Source of the DNA: Myxococcales bacterium
GTDB taxonomy: Bacteria; Myxococcota_A; UBA9042
Direction: 5' to 3'
NCBI GenBank assembly: GCA_009692465.1
Contig: SHZD01000002.1
Location: 1 to 64,000 of the forward strand
DNA: 64,000 bases
A program made the position numbers and the translations under genes. This document shows positions 44,134 through 53,255 of the stretch, piece by piece. Within the stretch, counting starts at the first letter, position 1, and the number at the start of each line of letters is the position of its first letter. The notes under the pieces are model-generated. The model was not told the origin of the DNA. It saw only the letters and a list, made by a program, of their open reading frames with translations, and made no database searches.

Positions 44134-44792
44134 TGGGCCGCCAGCCAGCGTCGCATTTTGGCACTGGTCCATTTCTGCCCCGCAACAAAGCGCGCTCGCA
44201 CCTTGCCCTCGCTCAGCACCCACGTTTCGGGCAGTTTTTCGCTGCCAAACCGCACCCGCAACATCTTGTCGGCCTGACCAGATTGGCCTTGCGGATCGCG
44301 CAACCAACTGCCCGAGGGCGGCGCGATAGTTGCCAGCGTCCGCTGCAGCGTGGAGTCCGCTGCCGCCCACTCATCGTCGTACGACACCGCCACCACTTTG
44401 CAATTGCGGCCCTCGGCACTGTCGGCTAATGCCGCGATTTCAGGCAGTTCGTCGATGCACGGCGGGCACCACGAGGCCCAAAAATGCAGCAGCACCGTGT
44501 CGTGCTTGGCCAGCAATTCGCGCAGCGAGGTCGTTTTGGCTGCGGCAGCGCCGATCGGACGCAGTTCTAGCGCCACGTCGAGCTCGCCGGCCTGCAGCGG
44601 CCGGTCAAAAGTCTCCGCCCCAAGCTCGGAGGCTATGCGAACCGCGCGCGTGTGACTGGCGGCTGGTGTCACGACCCGCCACCCAACCAAGGCCATGGCA
44701 AGGACCACTAACCCAAAGCCTAAGCGCGTTCGATAGGCGGGCAACACTGCCGGTGTCAGCGACGGAGTGGATGGGGCTGCGGGTGAAGTCAT
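44115..44792 (-). CDS. TlpA-like thioredoxin-fold protein
   Basis: The 225-residue protein has an N-terminal membrane anchor (RLGFGLVVLAMALVGWRVVTP) and a TlpA/ResA-type domain with the active site WASWCPPC, followed by KVVAVSYDDEW. The cis-Pro region is EKLPETWVL. It acts on disulfides or cytochrome c maturation outside the membrane. A TTG three codons earlier is an alternative start. Its partner downstream, 42847-44133, overlaps it by 19 bp. Confidence 0.9.
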   Translation of the reverse strand: MTSPAAPSTPSLTPAVLPAYRTRLGFGLVVLAMALVGWRVVTPAASHTRAVRIASELGAETFDRPLQAGELDVALELRPIGAAAAKTTSLRELLAKHDTVLLHFWASWCPPCIDELPEIAALADSAEGRNCKVVAVSYDDEWAAADSTLQRTLATIAPPSGSWLRDPQGQSGQADKMLRVRFGSEKLPETWVLSEGKVRARFVAGQKWTSAKMRRWLAAQCPTTR

Positions 44793-45007
44793 CGTCGCCA
44801 AAGGCTGTGGGTCGGCCTGCCGCCGATTTTGACCGGTTCTGCGCCTTACAGCAAGCGCCGCGTGGTGTTCAGATCCAGCTACTGAGCTTGAATGCTCCGC
44901 AATGTCACAGACTTTTCAGGCTGAGAGGCGCTCGTTGGCCGGCGCTACCCAACCGCACGTGAAACAGGCACCATCGCGGCCCGCCCACTCGAGGCGGCTG
45001 CGCAAAC

Positions 45008-46627
45008 ATGCAACGACATCAGGGGCGCACCGCCCGCCAAACCCGCATCGTAGCTACGATTGGCCGCGCCCCCGATGGCGACTGGCCGCCGTTTTTGAGC
45101 CAGCTGTGCGCGGCCGGCGCCGACGTCTTGCGCCTCAATTTCTCCCATGCCGATGCCGATTACGCCAAGGAACGCGTGGTGTTGCAATGGGCAAATCAAC
45201 CGACCCCCAACCTTGAAGCTCCGCGTGTCGCCACCATGGCCGACTTGCAGGGTCCCAAATGCCGCATCGGCGCTCTGGGCTCGGACGGCTTGACGCTGAT
45301 CGAAGGGGGTCTGGTTGCCCTAGTTGCCGATTCGGATTCAGACACCGCGATTGCCGCCACGGCCGCCATCGGCGTTGGCGTCATCGTGCCAGTCCCGCAA
45401 CCGACCGCCGGCTGTCTGATCAATGGGTTGCGCGCCTATTTGGCTGAACATCCCGATGAGCAGCCGACAATTCTGTTTGGCGACGGTGACTTGGTGGTTC
45501 AAGTGAGCCATTTGCTTGGCGACGCCGTGATCACCACCGTGGTCGCGGGGGGCGTCCTAGGGAGCAAGAAAGGGCTGACGGTGCGCGAGATCGATCTCGA
45601 TCTGGATCCGTTTCCTGAAAAGGACCAAAACGACCTGTTGTTTGCGCTGGATCACGCGGTCGATTTCGTCGCGCTGTCGTTTGTCCGCAGCCCCGCCGAC
45701 CTGCACCGGGTCCGCGCCTTTATCGACCTCAACCTGCGCGCTGGTCATCCGGCCCCGCGCTTAGTGGCGAAGATAGAAACGCTTGCCGCCGTCCACAACA
45801 TCGAACCCATCTTGCAGGCGGCCGACGGCATCATGGTTGCCCGCGGCGATTTGGGTTTGCAGCTTGGTTTTGACGAAGTGCCCGCGGTGCAAAAGTTTTT
45901 GGTCGATGCCGCCCGCCGCCATGGGCGTCCGTGCATTGTCGCTACCCAGATGCTCGAGTCGATGATCACGGCGACCCTGCCAACGCGTGCCGAAGCGACC
46001 GATGTTTTCAATGCGATTCTCGACGGCGGCGACGCGGTCATGCTGTCCGGCGAAACGTCGGTTGGGTCTCGGCCGTGTCTAGTGGTGCAAACTATGGACC
46101 AAATTGCGCGCAAAGCAGAGCAATTTCGTAGTGCTCAGCGCCATACCCGTCCATCGTTGGCGTTGCCGCCGGCGGAGAATTCGGGCCACGTCGAGCGCAT
46201 CAATGCCGAGTTTGCGCGCACGGCAGTTCAGTTTGCCGAAAGCCTACCGGCGTTCGCCATCGCTTGTTTTACCCGAACTGGCAATACGCCGGAACGCATT
46301 AGTCGCTTTCGCCCGCCGGTCCCGATCATGGCGTTTTGTGCCACCGAGCGCACCGCTCGCCAGAGCTTGTTGTACTGGGGAGTTCACCCCTTTGTTCTTC
46401 AAGGGTTTGATGCTAAACAGGATCGCATGGCCATGATGGTCCAACGCGCGCGCACGATCTTGCGCGAGCATTACCACATGGGTGCTGGCGATGCCTTGGT
46501 TCTGACCGCCGGGGTCGACTGGGTGCGCGGCGGCACTAACGTGCTGCAAGTGTTGATCGAAGACCACGCGGCTGCGGTGGTGGCTAGCGATCTGGTCAAC
46601 GGGGTTGGCGAGGCATCGCCGAATTAG
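45008..46627 (+). CDS. pyk: Pyruvate kinase
   Basis: Transfers phosphate from phosphoenolpyruvate to ADP in the last step of glycolysis. The 539-residue protein has RIVATIGRAPD, LRLNFSHADADYAKE, the K-E pair KIET in the active site, IMVARGDLGLQLGFDEVPAVQK, and the CIVATQMLESMI/PTRAEATDV motif. It lacks any extra domain. The ATG at 45008 has GGCGG upstream. It is divergent from the TlpA-like gene. Confidence 0.95.
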   Translation: MQRHQGRTARQTRIVATIGRAPDGDWPPFLSQLCAAGADVLRLNFSHADADYAKERVVLQWANQPTPNLEAPRVATMADLQGPKCRIGALGSDGLTLIEGGLVALVADSDSDTAIAATAAIGVGVIVPVPQPTAGCLINGLRAYLAEHPDEQPTILFGDGDLVVQVSHLLGDAVITTVVAGGVLGSKKGLTVREIDLDLDPFPEKDQNDLLFALDHAVDFVALSFVRSPADLHRVRAFIDLNLRAGHPAPRLVAKIETLAAVHNIEPILQAADGIMVARGDLGLQLGFDEVPAVQKFLVDAARRHGRPCIVATQMLESMITATLPTRAEATDVFNAILDGGDAVMLSGETSVGSRPCLVVQTMDQIARKAEQFRSAQRHTRPSLALPPAENSGHVERINAEFARTAVQFAESLPAFAIACFTRTGNTPERISRFRPPVPIMAFCATERTARQSLLYWGVHPFVLQGFDAKQDRMAMMVQRARTILREHYHMGAGDALVLTAGVDWVRGGTNVLQVLIEDHAAAVVASDLVNGVGEASPN

Positions 46628-46755
46628 CGTTTGGCCACTCAAGGGTCCATTGCCCGCGCCAAAATCACCGCCGCCCCGCTTTGCTCTTGCCAACCCCACG
46701 TTTTCTCGCTACACCCAAGGCTAGCCTGCCAGTGTGCGGCCCCTCGGCAAGACGG

Positions 46756-47802
46756 ATGCACGTATCGCCTTTTTCGCTTCGCCGTCTCGCCTTGTTCGGG
46801 GCGATGTTGACCGGTTGGAGCGCTTGTTCGGACTCCAAAGCTGGGCCATCTGTCGGTTCAAAGGCAGTGGCCGCCGGCGACACCACAGGGACCGAGTCCG
46901 GCGACGGCATCGGCGGGGACGGCAGCGGCAATACTGGCAACGGCAACGGCGACAGCAGCGGTGGCTCTGGCTATTCGGCGCTCGACCCGGCGGTCAAGGG
47001 CAATTGGATGAAGCCGATTTTGGGCAATTGCATCAACGCCGAAGAGTGGTTGGTGTTGGCGCCACCCGAGACGCTAGTGCGCACGCTCATCGATCGCAAC
47101 GACTGCGGGCCCCATTCGTTGGCTAAAGTCGCCGGGACTATGAAGATCCTGCCCAATCAGATCCTCGAGCTGACGTTTCAGGATAAGGCCGCTTATCAAC
47201 AATGGAAACGCACCGCGGCGGTCCTCGATTCTGTGGTCGGCGTGCCCGAGCCGCAATTGGCGGACCCCAACTACAAGCGTGGCAAGCGCGGCCTGACGAT
47301 GCTCGCGTTCGTGCGCGGGACCACGGGCGGCCCCTTTGTGCGCAGTGACATCCATCAAACCGTTATCGAAAAGCCCAAACCTTTGGATACCAAGACCACC
47401 ACCAATGTCCAGCTTTTGATATCGCCGCCGCCCGATACTGCTCAAGATGGCCAGGCCTGCACGATGAGCGCGACCATTTCGGCCCAATACGAGCCGGGCG
47501 GCACCGAAAAGATCACCTACGGCAGCGAAAAACTGGACTTGCCGTGCCATTTTTCCGTCGACAAGAACACCGGTTGGCTGCGCATCGTCGCCGACGGCCA
47601 TGAGACTTCGCTGGCCTGGGACAAGCTATTTGAATCCAAAGGCTTGTGGAAAAAATACTCGAGCCAAGTGGGTCAATTGCTCTACGACAGCTTTCGGCCC
47701 AACTTGCTCCAACCGCCTGAACAGCGCGGGGTCTTAGTGTCGCTGGCAACGCTGGGCTGGTACTACGAATTCATCAACGAAGCGCCAACTTCGGTCAAGT
47801 AG
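46756..47802 (+). CDS. Lipoprotein of unknown function, 348 aa
   Basis: The signal reads SLRRLALFGAMLTGWSAC, with a lipobox-like GWSAC. A Gly/Ser/Asp/Asn-rich flexible linker follows (about 30-75), then a soluble domain (about 80-348) with four Cys (GNCINAEEW, NDCGPHS, QACTMSA, DLPCHFS), probably two disulfides. No family is recognised. The ATG at 46756 is preferred because it gives the signal; the frame extends upstream to 46681. It is the only gene between pyk and the convergent phosphatase. Confidence 0.65.
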   Translation: MHVSPFSLRRLALFGAMLTGWSACSDSKAGPSVGSKAVAAGDTTGTESGDGIGGDGSGNTGNGNGDSSGGSGYSALDPAVKGNWMKPILGNCINAEEWLVLAPPETLVRTLIDRNDCGPHSLAKVAGTMKILPNQILELTFQDKAAYQQWKRTAAVLDSVVGVPEPQLADPNYKRGKRGLTMLAFVRGTTGGPFVRSDIHQTVIEKPKPLDTKTTTNVQLLISPPPDTAQDGQACTMSATISAQYEPGGTEKITYGSEKLDLPCHFSVDKNTGWLRIVADGHETSLAWDKLFESKGLWKKYSSQVGQLLYDSFRPNLLQPPEQRGVLVSLATLGWYYEFINEAPTSVK

Positions 47803-47895
47803 AACGCCCGCGCAGTCCATACTGAGGGTCATCGCGGTCCGCGTAAGCGCCAAGTCGCGCTCCATAGCGTCTTGGTGGCTGAGTCGGCTAAACGG

Positions 47896-50163
47896 CTACT
47901 TCCACTCAAATTTTGCGGGATTCCACGTTTTCCACGTGCCCTGCATGTTTTGCTGCAAGTCGCGGGTGCCCGCCGGGGTGCGAAACTCCACGGTTTTGAA
48001 TAGCGCTTTGAGTTTGTCGTCCGGCTGGCGTTTGGCCAGATCGCCTTCTTCGATTTGGTAAAACGTAGCCGTCATGTGAGCGGCATCAGCCTGCATCACC
48101 ATGAAACCATTGAGGTCCACTCGACAATAGCCCAAGTTGGGGTTCACAGGGGCGGTGCCCACCCCCAACAAGAAATTGTTGGCCGTATACGCCAAGTTGG
48201 CTGCTCCAGCGTCTCGAAGCGCCTGGTCGCTGTTGGCTTGCCGAATCAGCAAGGTTTGGTAGGTCCCCGACGAAATGGCGCCAGTCACGAATTCGACCAG
48301 CTTTTGAGTGGCGTCGCCATCCCGCATCGGTGTCCCGGCGAAAAAGGCATGAATATCGCCAGAAACCACCACTGAATTGACGACTTTGGCCAGTGTTTCC
48401 AAGATTTGATCGCGGCGGTTCGGCATGCCATCCCAGTCCTCCGCCGACAACAAGAAGCGCTGGCGAAAGGCCGCCGGCAGCGAGTCAATGCCCGACAAGT
48501 CAATTTCGCGTCGCTGAAGGGTGTACTCGTTGCCCCACACTTTCCACGTCTGCGCCGCTTCGGTCATCGACTTGACGAACCAAGCTTGCTGTTCGTCGCC
48601 CATCGCCTGCTCGCTGGCGCCCTTGGTCTGGGCCCAGCGCATCTTGGCGTACAGCTCAAAAGGGGTACGCGACACCAAATAGCGAGTACCCAGCGCGCTG
48701 TAGCCGCTCAATTTGAGCATTTGTTGAAACGACACGCCCTTGAGCATCTTGGCCAATTCGGCGTCGGCGATCATGGGCGGAGCGCCGGCGACCTTAGCCA
48801 AGTCCTTGAGGCGGGCGTTGATCCACAGTGCCGACACCGGCCCCGCTACCGTCGCCGCCGAGATTTTGAGGTCCTTGGCGTTGTCTTTGAAAAACTTCGC
48901 ATACTTGCCGCCCTCAAAATCATCAATCTTCACATAAGGCTGGGCATCGTCTGGCACTTTGCCGGCATACAGCTTGAGGGCCTCATCGTCCAGCGCAATG
49001 GCGCCGGGCAGCGCGTCCTCGGGCACCACATGGTCCGAGCGATAGCGACGCAAATCGGTCATCGCCAAGTGCAGGTGCTTGCCGAATTTGAAATCTCGGT
49101 AAATCTTTAGGTTATTTGGAAACGCCGCCTTGGGGTCAAACTCAAAATCGGCTCCCGCGGCGAAATCTACTGGCATATATTCAAACCACGCCTGATCAGC
49201 GGCAGAGCGGCGCGCAGGATCGTTTTCGTCTTTAGTTCCATCGAAATACGTGGCGTTCGCCTGCCAGCAGTCGTCGCTGAACTCGTGGTCGTCCCAAATC
49301 GCGATCATCGCGAACCGCTCGTGCATCTGCTGCAGGTCGGCATCGCTGCGGTACACCTTGTATAAGTCGCGATAGTTGCTCAACGACTTCGCGGCGAAAA
49401 AGGCGTCCTTGGTGTTGGCGTTGAAGGCAATGGCGCTGGCCGGGTCGCTGAACTTGACGACCCGATCGGGAGTCTTGTCCTGAAATTCTGGATTACCAGT
49501 TGTTTCATAGACATAGTCGCCCAAATGGATGACAAAGTCCAGGTCTTCCTGATTCAATCTTGCGTAACTATTGTAGTACTTGCCGTTGAAGTCCTGGCAC
49601 GACACCACGGCAAATTTGACGGCCACGTCAGCCGTCGCCGCAGCCGCTGTCTTGAAACGACCCACTGCCGTTTTATGGGCGCCATTGGCAGTGGCAAAGC
49701 GATACCAATACAACGTGGCCGGCGCAAGTCCGGTCAGCCGGACCTTGGCACAGCCGTCGTGGTTGGCCGTTGCCGTGATGCCTTTGCTCGGTTTGCCACC
49801 AAACTGGACTAAAGTCTTCAATTCCTTGTCCGTTGCCACGGACAACTCCAGTGCGACGTCCGCGGTGGGTTTTGCAGGATCCACCGCGCGCACCCACACA
49901 ATTGCCCCGTCGGCGCGCGGATCGCCCGAACAAATCGACTGTGGAAAGAAGGCCTTGTCCCCGCCGCTAGCAACCGCCGCATCGCCAGCAGTTTCGGTAC
50001 TGCCATCGACTGCCGCTGCGTCAGTTGCGCCGGTATCCGCGGTCGAACGCGCATTTGCACCCGCATCCGTTGCCGGTGCCGTCGGTTTGGGGTCGTCAGC
50101 GCATTTGGCCAAAGTGGCGCCGGCAGCGACCACGGTGGCGCGAAGGAAAGCGCGGCGTTGCAT
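47896..50163 (-). CDS. PhoD-like alkaline phosphatase/phosphodiesterase
   Basis: The 755-residue protein starts MQRRAFLRATVVAAGATLAKC, a twin-arginine-type signal joined to a lipobox. A PhoD Ig-like domain (GDPRADGAIVWVRAVDP) leads to the metallophosphatase domain: VVSCQDFNGKYYNSYARL, FVIHLGDYVYE, MIAIWDDHEFSDDCW and VVSGDIHAFFAG. PhoD enzymes hydrolyse phosphomono- and diesters with Ca/Fe and are secreted by Tat. Lipid anchoring is inferred from the Cys. ATG 50163 follows GAGG at six bases. Confidence 0.9.
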   Translation of the reverse strand: MQRRAFLRATVVAAGATLAKCADDPKPTAPATDAGANARSTADTGATDAAAVDGSTETAGDAAVASGGDKAFFPQSICSGDPRADGAIVWVRAVDPAKPTADVALELSVATDKELKTLVQFGGKPSKGITATANHDGCAKVRLTGLAPATLYWYRFATANGAHKTAVGRFKTAAAATADVAVKFAVVSCQDFNGKYYNSYARLNQEDLDFVIHLGDYVYETTGNPEFQDKTPDRVVKFSDPASAIAFNANTKDAFFAAKSLSNYRDLYKVYRSDADLQQMHERFAMIAIWDDHEFSDDCWQANATYFDGTKDENDPARRSAADQAWFEYMPVDFAAGADFEFDPKAAFPNNLKIYRDFKFGKHLHLAMTDLRRYRSDHVVPEDALPGAIALDDEALKLYAGKVPDDAQPYVKIDDFEGGKYAKFFKDNAKDLKISAATVAGPVSALWINARLKDLAKVAGAPPMIADAELAKMLKGVSFQQMLKLSGYSALGTRYLVSRTPFELYAKMRWAQTKGASEQAMGDEQQAWFVKSMTEAAQTWKVWGNEYTLQRREIDLSGIDSLPAAFRQRFLLSAEDWDGMPNRRDQILETLAKVVNSVVVSGDIHAFFAGTPMRDGDATQKLVEFVTGAISSGTYQTLLIRQANSDQALRDAGAANLAYTANNFLLGVGTAPVNPNLGYCRVDLNGFMVMQADAAHMTATFYQIEEGDLAKRQPDDKLKALFKTVEFRTPAGTRDLQQNMQGTWKTWNPAKFEWK

Positions 50164-50363
50164 GGGAAACCTCAAAGATGTGGCGAGCGCAGCATAGTGC
50201 GCTTGGCTGGCCACTGGCAAACCTGCGGAATCGAGACCGGTCGCCCAGGCGCATGCCAGCGAAAAATCGGCGACTACCACCAAAAAATAAATGTAAACTG
50301 GCTCTTAGAAGTTGCCCGCCGCCCCAATGACTCGATCGACCTTGGTTGGACCCAAGGCGGTGG

Positions 50364-51281
50364 TTAGAGCGTGGTTCCGGCAGATTCTACATTAAGATCA
50401 AGAAGTTGAAGTGCGCGATCTGCTTGTGCGCTGCCAAAATGAAAGACGCGCAGCAACTGATACCCGCCGCGCTGACTGACCTCAGTGGGAACGCGCTCGC
50501 CTGGATCGAGAACGATGAACTGCGGCTTGCCCGCATCGTCCGTGACCTCAGTCACAACCGCTGCTAGCCGTCGCGAGCCCCGCGTGCGCTGCAAGATGGC
50601 GATGTCACCGGCCTGGGCATCGTTGTCGGCGCGCAGTTGAGCAAAAGCCCGCAAGAACACTTCCAAATTGGCGCCGTTCCACGCGCGTTTGCGCTCGTCC
50701 AACGTCAGAGCCGGCTTGAATGCCAAACCGTACAGATGGGGATTGCGCGCGCGATGGCGCACGATTGCGCGCCGCAAAGGCAACTGTCCGATCATGCCTC
50801 GCTCAATCAAGTCCAAGTGATTCCCAGAGTTGGCGCGCAAATCCTCAACACTGTACAGCGTCGGCGCGACCTTGCGCGCCAAATGATCGCGGGCGGCCGC
50901 GATCAAGGCCTCAGTTAGTGGATCGCGGTCAGCGGCAGACGCCGACTTGAGCCGCGGTGGTTTGATTGCCAGCGCAACCTGCCCGGTCCTGCGGTGCGCC
51001 GCCGAAGCTGCCGTCGCCTCGCCTTCCGTTTGGGCCACAGCCGTTGGCGGCAACACCAGCGCAGCCGACGGCGCACTGCCAGTGCCATGGTTGGCGGCCA
51101 AGTGGGTGCCACTGTGCAAATCGACGCCGATCACGCGCCAGCAGGCATAGGCGACCGCGGCGATCACGGCGCCCACCGCGGCGATGCTAATCAAGGCGCG
51201 CAACAAGGGGCGCCGACTGCGCCGACCGCCGGTAAGCGCTGGACCTGCTTGATGAAATGCGGATGACTGCGGGTGGGCCAT
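50364..51281 (-). CDS. Membrane-anchored protein, possibly DUF1287-like, 305 aa
   Basis: A transmembrane helix (LISIAAVGAVIAAVAYACW, about residues 28-46) and an Ala/Thr linker precede a soluble domain (about 120-305). The block NLEVFLRAFAQL then AGDIAILQR and VVTEVTDDAGKPQFIVLDPGE recalls DUF1287 cysteine-peptidase-like proteins, but the residues expected for catalysis are not clear. The ATG at 51281 is chosen; a TTG at 51371 would add 30 poor residues. It is upstream of the phosphatase on the same strand. Confidence 0.55.
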   Translation of the reverse strand: MAHPQSSAFHQAGPALTGGRRSRRPLLRALISIAAVGAVIAAVAYACWRVIGVDLHSGTHLAANHGTGSAPSAALVLPPTAVAQTEGEATAASAAHRRTGQVALAIKPPRLKSASAADRDPLTEALIAAARDHLARKVAPTLYSVEDLRANSGNHLDLIERGMIGQLPLRRAIVRHRARNPHLYGLAFKPALTLDERKRAWNGANLEVFLRAFAQLRADNDAQAGDIAILQRTRGSRRLAAVVTEVTDDAGKPQFIVLDPGERVPTEVSQRGGYQLLRVFHFGSAQADRALQLLDLNVESAGTTL

Positions 51282-51486
51282 GGCTGCTGGCTGTGCGCAA
51301 ACCGGCCGCCCTTGCTGAGTGCAAGGAGAGGGTTGCTGCAAAGCGTGGCGCCCACCTACGGCCAGCCGCAAAACCGGTCAATAGCCTTTGTGCAACTCAT
51401 TGATCTCGATCGTGTTTGTAAAACAACCTTTGGGATCGCCGATCTAGCTGCAAGCGCAAGCGATCGCCGCGCCTACAAAACTGGCA

Positions 51487-51507
51487 TTATCCACACCCTT
51501 ATCCACA
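51487..51507. promoter_or_regulatory. Two tandem DnaA boxes
   Basis: TTATCCACA occurs at 51487-51495 and again at 51499-51507, same direction, 12 bp apart. Both match the TTATNCACA consensus exactly. The second overlaps the stop codon of trmFO. The surrounding gap is not AT-rich enough to call an origin. Confidence 0.55.
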
Positions 51508-52845
51508 GGCCAGAGCCGAGGCAAACCGGGCGCGCCACTGGGCAAGATCGAGGCGGGCTCGGTCAGCATGGGCCTGTTTTCGTTGCCCTTTATCGCGTCT
51601 CTTGGCCGGGCCGTCCCCCTGTGGTTCGTCCAACGGCGCAAACAGGCCAAAATGCAGGTTCGACGGCTGAAAGTCGGGCACGCTGGCGTCGATCACGTGC
51701 AACATCAGCGCCCCCAGCGCCGTCGACGCCGGCGGTGGTTCCACAGGCAGATCGCGCAGTTGGGCGGCCAATGCCACCGCTACCCACCAACCACTCGCGG
51801 TCGATTCTACGTAGCCTTCGACCCCGGTGATCTGCCCCGCAAACCGCAGCTTCGGCTGGGTGTGCAGCCGCATGGTGGCGTCAAGCAAGCGCGGGCTATC
51901 CAAAAACGTATTGCGATGCACCGAACCGTAACGCAAAAACTCAGCCTCCTGCAGACCGGGGATCATGCCAAGCACCCGTCGCTGCTCAGCTTGGCGCATC
52001 TTGGTTTGAAAACCGACTAAGTTGAAGGCGGTGCGATGGCGATTTTCGGCGCGCAATTGCACGACGGCATAGGCCCAGCGTCCGGTTCGCGGATCGTCTA
52101 GGCCCGTGGGTTTCATCGGCCCAAACCGCAGCGATTTGGGCCCCGACGCGGCGATGACCTCGATAGGCTGACAACCGGGAAAGTAGCGGATGCCTTTTTC
52201 GAAGTCTTGTAGGGGCAACGACTCGGCAGTCACGATCGCCTCGACAAACGCCGTGTATTGAGCCTTGTCCATCGGGCAGTTCAAGTAATCGTCGCCGCCG
52301 CCCTTGCCCCATCGTGACGCCGCAAACACCTGTTGCATGTCAACCGATTCGGCCGAGACGATCGGCGCTATGGCGTCGTAAAATGCCAGCCGCTCTTGAC
52401 CCGTCAGCGTCACCAACTGCGCGGCCAAAGCGTCCGAGGTCAATGGCCCGGTGGCCACGACGGTAGTGATCGGACGATCAAGTGCAAGTTCAGTGACTTC
52501 ACCGGCGACCACCTCAATGCGCGGGTGTTGGCGAATGTGCTGCTCGACCGCCGCGGAAAACAGTTCACGATCAACGGCCAACGCATCGCCCGCCGGCACT
52601 CGGTGCTGGTCGGCCAGCCGAAAAATCAACGAGTCCAATGCGCGCAGTTCTTCGTGCAAAAGACCGATCGCATTCAAAGGGTTGTCGCTGCGAAACGAGT
52701 TGGAGCACACCAGTTCGGCTAGCGTGTCTGCCGTTTGGGCCGCTGTGCGCCGCAGGGGTTTCATTTCGTACAATTGAACCGAAATGCCACGCTGAGCCAG
52801 CTGCCACGCACATTCGCAACCGGCAAGGCCGCCGCCAACAATCAA
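51499..52845 (-). CDS. trmFO: Methylenetetrahydrofolate-tRNA-(uracil-5-)-methyltransferase TrmFO
   Basis: Makes m5U54 in tRNA using methylene-tetrahydrofolate and FAD. The 448-residue protein has the FAD motif VGGGLAGCECAWQLA at the very start, ELVCSNSFRSD with one catalytic Cys, the second Cys in YLNCPMDKAQYTAFVEA, and the tail with GYVESTASG and FGLFAPLDEP. The start is TTG at 52845; no ATG or GTG fits, and only a few upstream residues (QVL) look native. A family III element lies just upstream. Confidence 0.94.
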   Translation of the reverse strand: MIVGGGLAGCECAWQLAQRGISVQLYEMKPLRRTAAQTADTLAELVCSNSFRSDNPLNAIGLLHEELRALDSLIFRLADQHRVPAGDALAVDRELFSAAVEQHIRQHPRIEVVAGEVTELALDRPITTVVATGPLTSDALAAQLVTLTGQERLAFYDAIAPIVSAESVDMQQVFAASRWGKGGGDDYLNCPMDKAQYTAFVEAIVTAESLPLQDFEKGIRYFPGCQPIEVIAASGPKSLRFGPMKPTGLDDPRTGRWAYAVVQLRAENRHRTAFNLVGFQTKMRQAEQRRVLGMIPGLQEAEFLRYGSVHRNTFLDSPRLLDATMRLHTQPKLRFAGQITGVEGYVESTASGWWVAVALAAQLRDLPVEPPPASTALGALMLHVIDASVPDFQPSNLHFGLFAPLDEPQGDGPAKRRDKGQRKQAHADRARLDLAQWRARFASALACG

Positions 52846-52941
52846 AACTTGCGGTTCGATGGTTCCACTCCCACTGCGTCGCCAGCCGTGCCGGACGCGA
52901 TGGCCATGCTATACCGAACTGCGGTGGGCCAACACCAGTGG

Positions 52942-53100
52942 CTAGAGACCCGACCAATTAACGCCGAACCTCAAAGAATTTCCAAACAAAACGGAGCGGC
53001 CTGACGCCAACCCGCAGGCCATTGAATAAGTGCCGCCGGCTCGCGACCCACAAAGCAAGCACTAAGACGCCGAGCAAATCTTATTTGATCGGCTCTCTAG
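52942..53100 (-). mobile_element. Family III MITE-like element, copy b
   Basis: The 159-bp unit runs from CTAGAGACCCGACC to GATCGGCTCTCTAG, with CTAG at both ends and TIRs of about 13 bp. Reverse-complemented it matches copy a over CTTTGTGGGTCGCGAGCC and CTGCGGGTTGGCGTCAGG. The remainder of the gap, 53101-53255, shows no gene. Confidence 0.85.
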
Positions 53101-53255
53101 CCTACCGTCGGGCAGGAATCTTGCCGCGACTGCCCGTGTTCTGTCGCCCGCGGTCTTGCGCGGACTCAACGCTAGCCTAAATTACGCGCCCTGCGCGCGG
53201 TAACCAGTGCCGAGCAGATTGTAGAAACACAGCAAATTAGTTGGAGAATGGCCCG

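Noticed and set aside
51372-51520. Chromosomal origin of replication
   Set aside because: Only two DnaA boxes, no clear AT-rich unwinding region, and no dnaA, dnaN or gidA/parAB cluster nearby.
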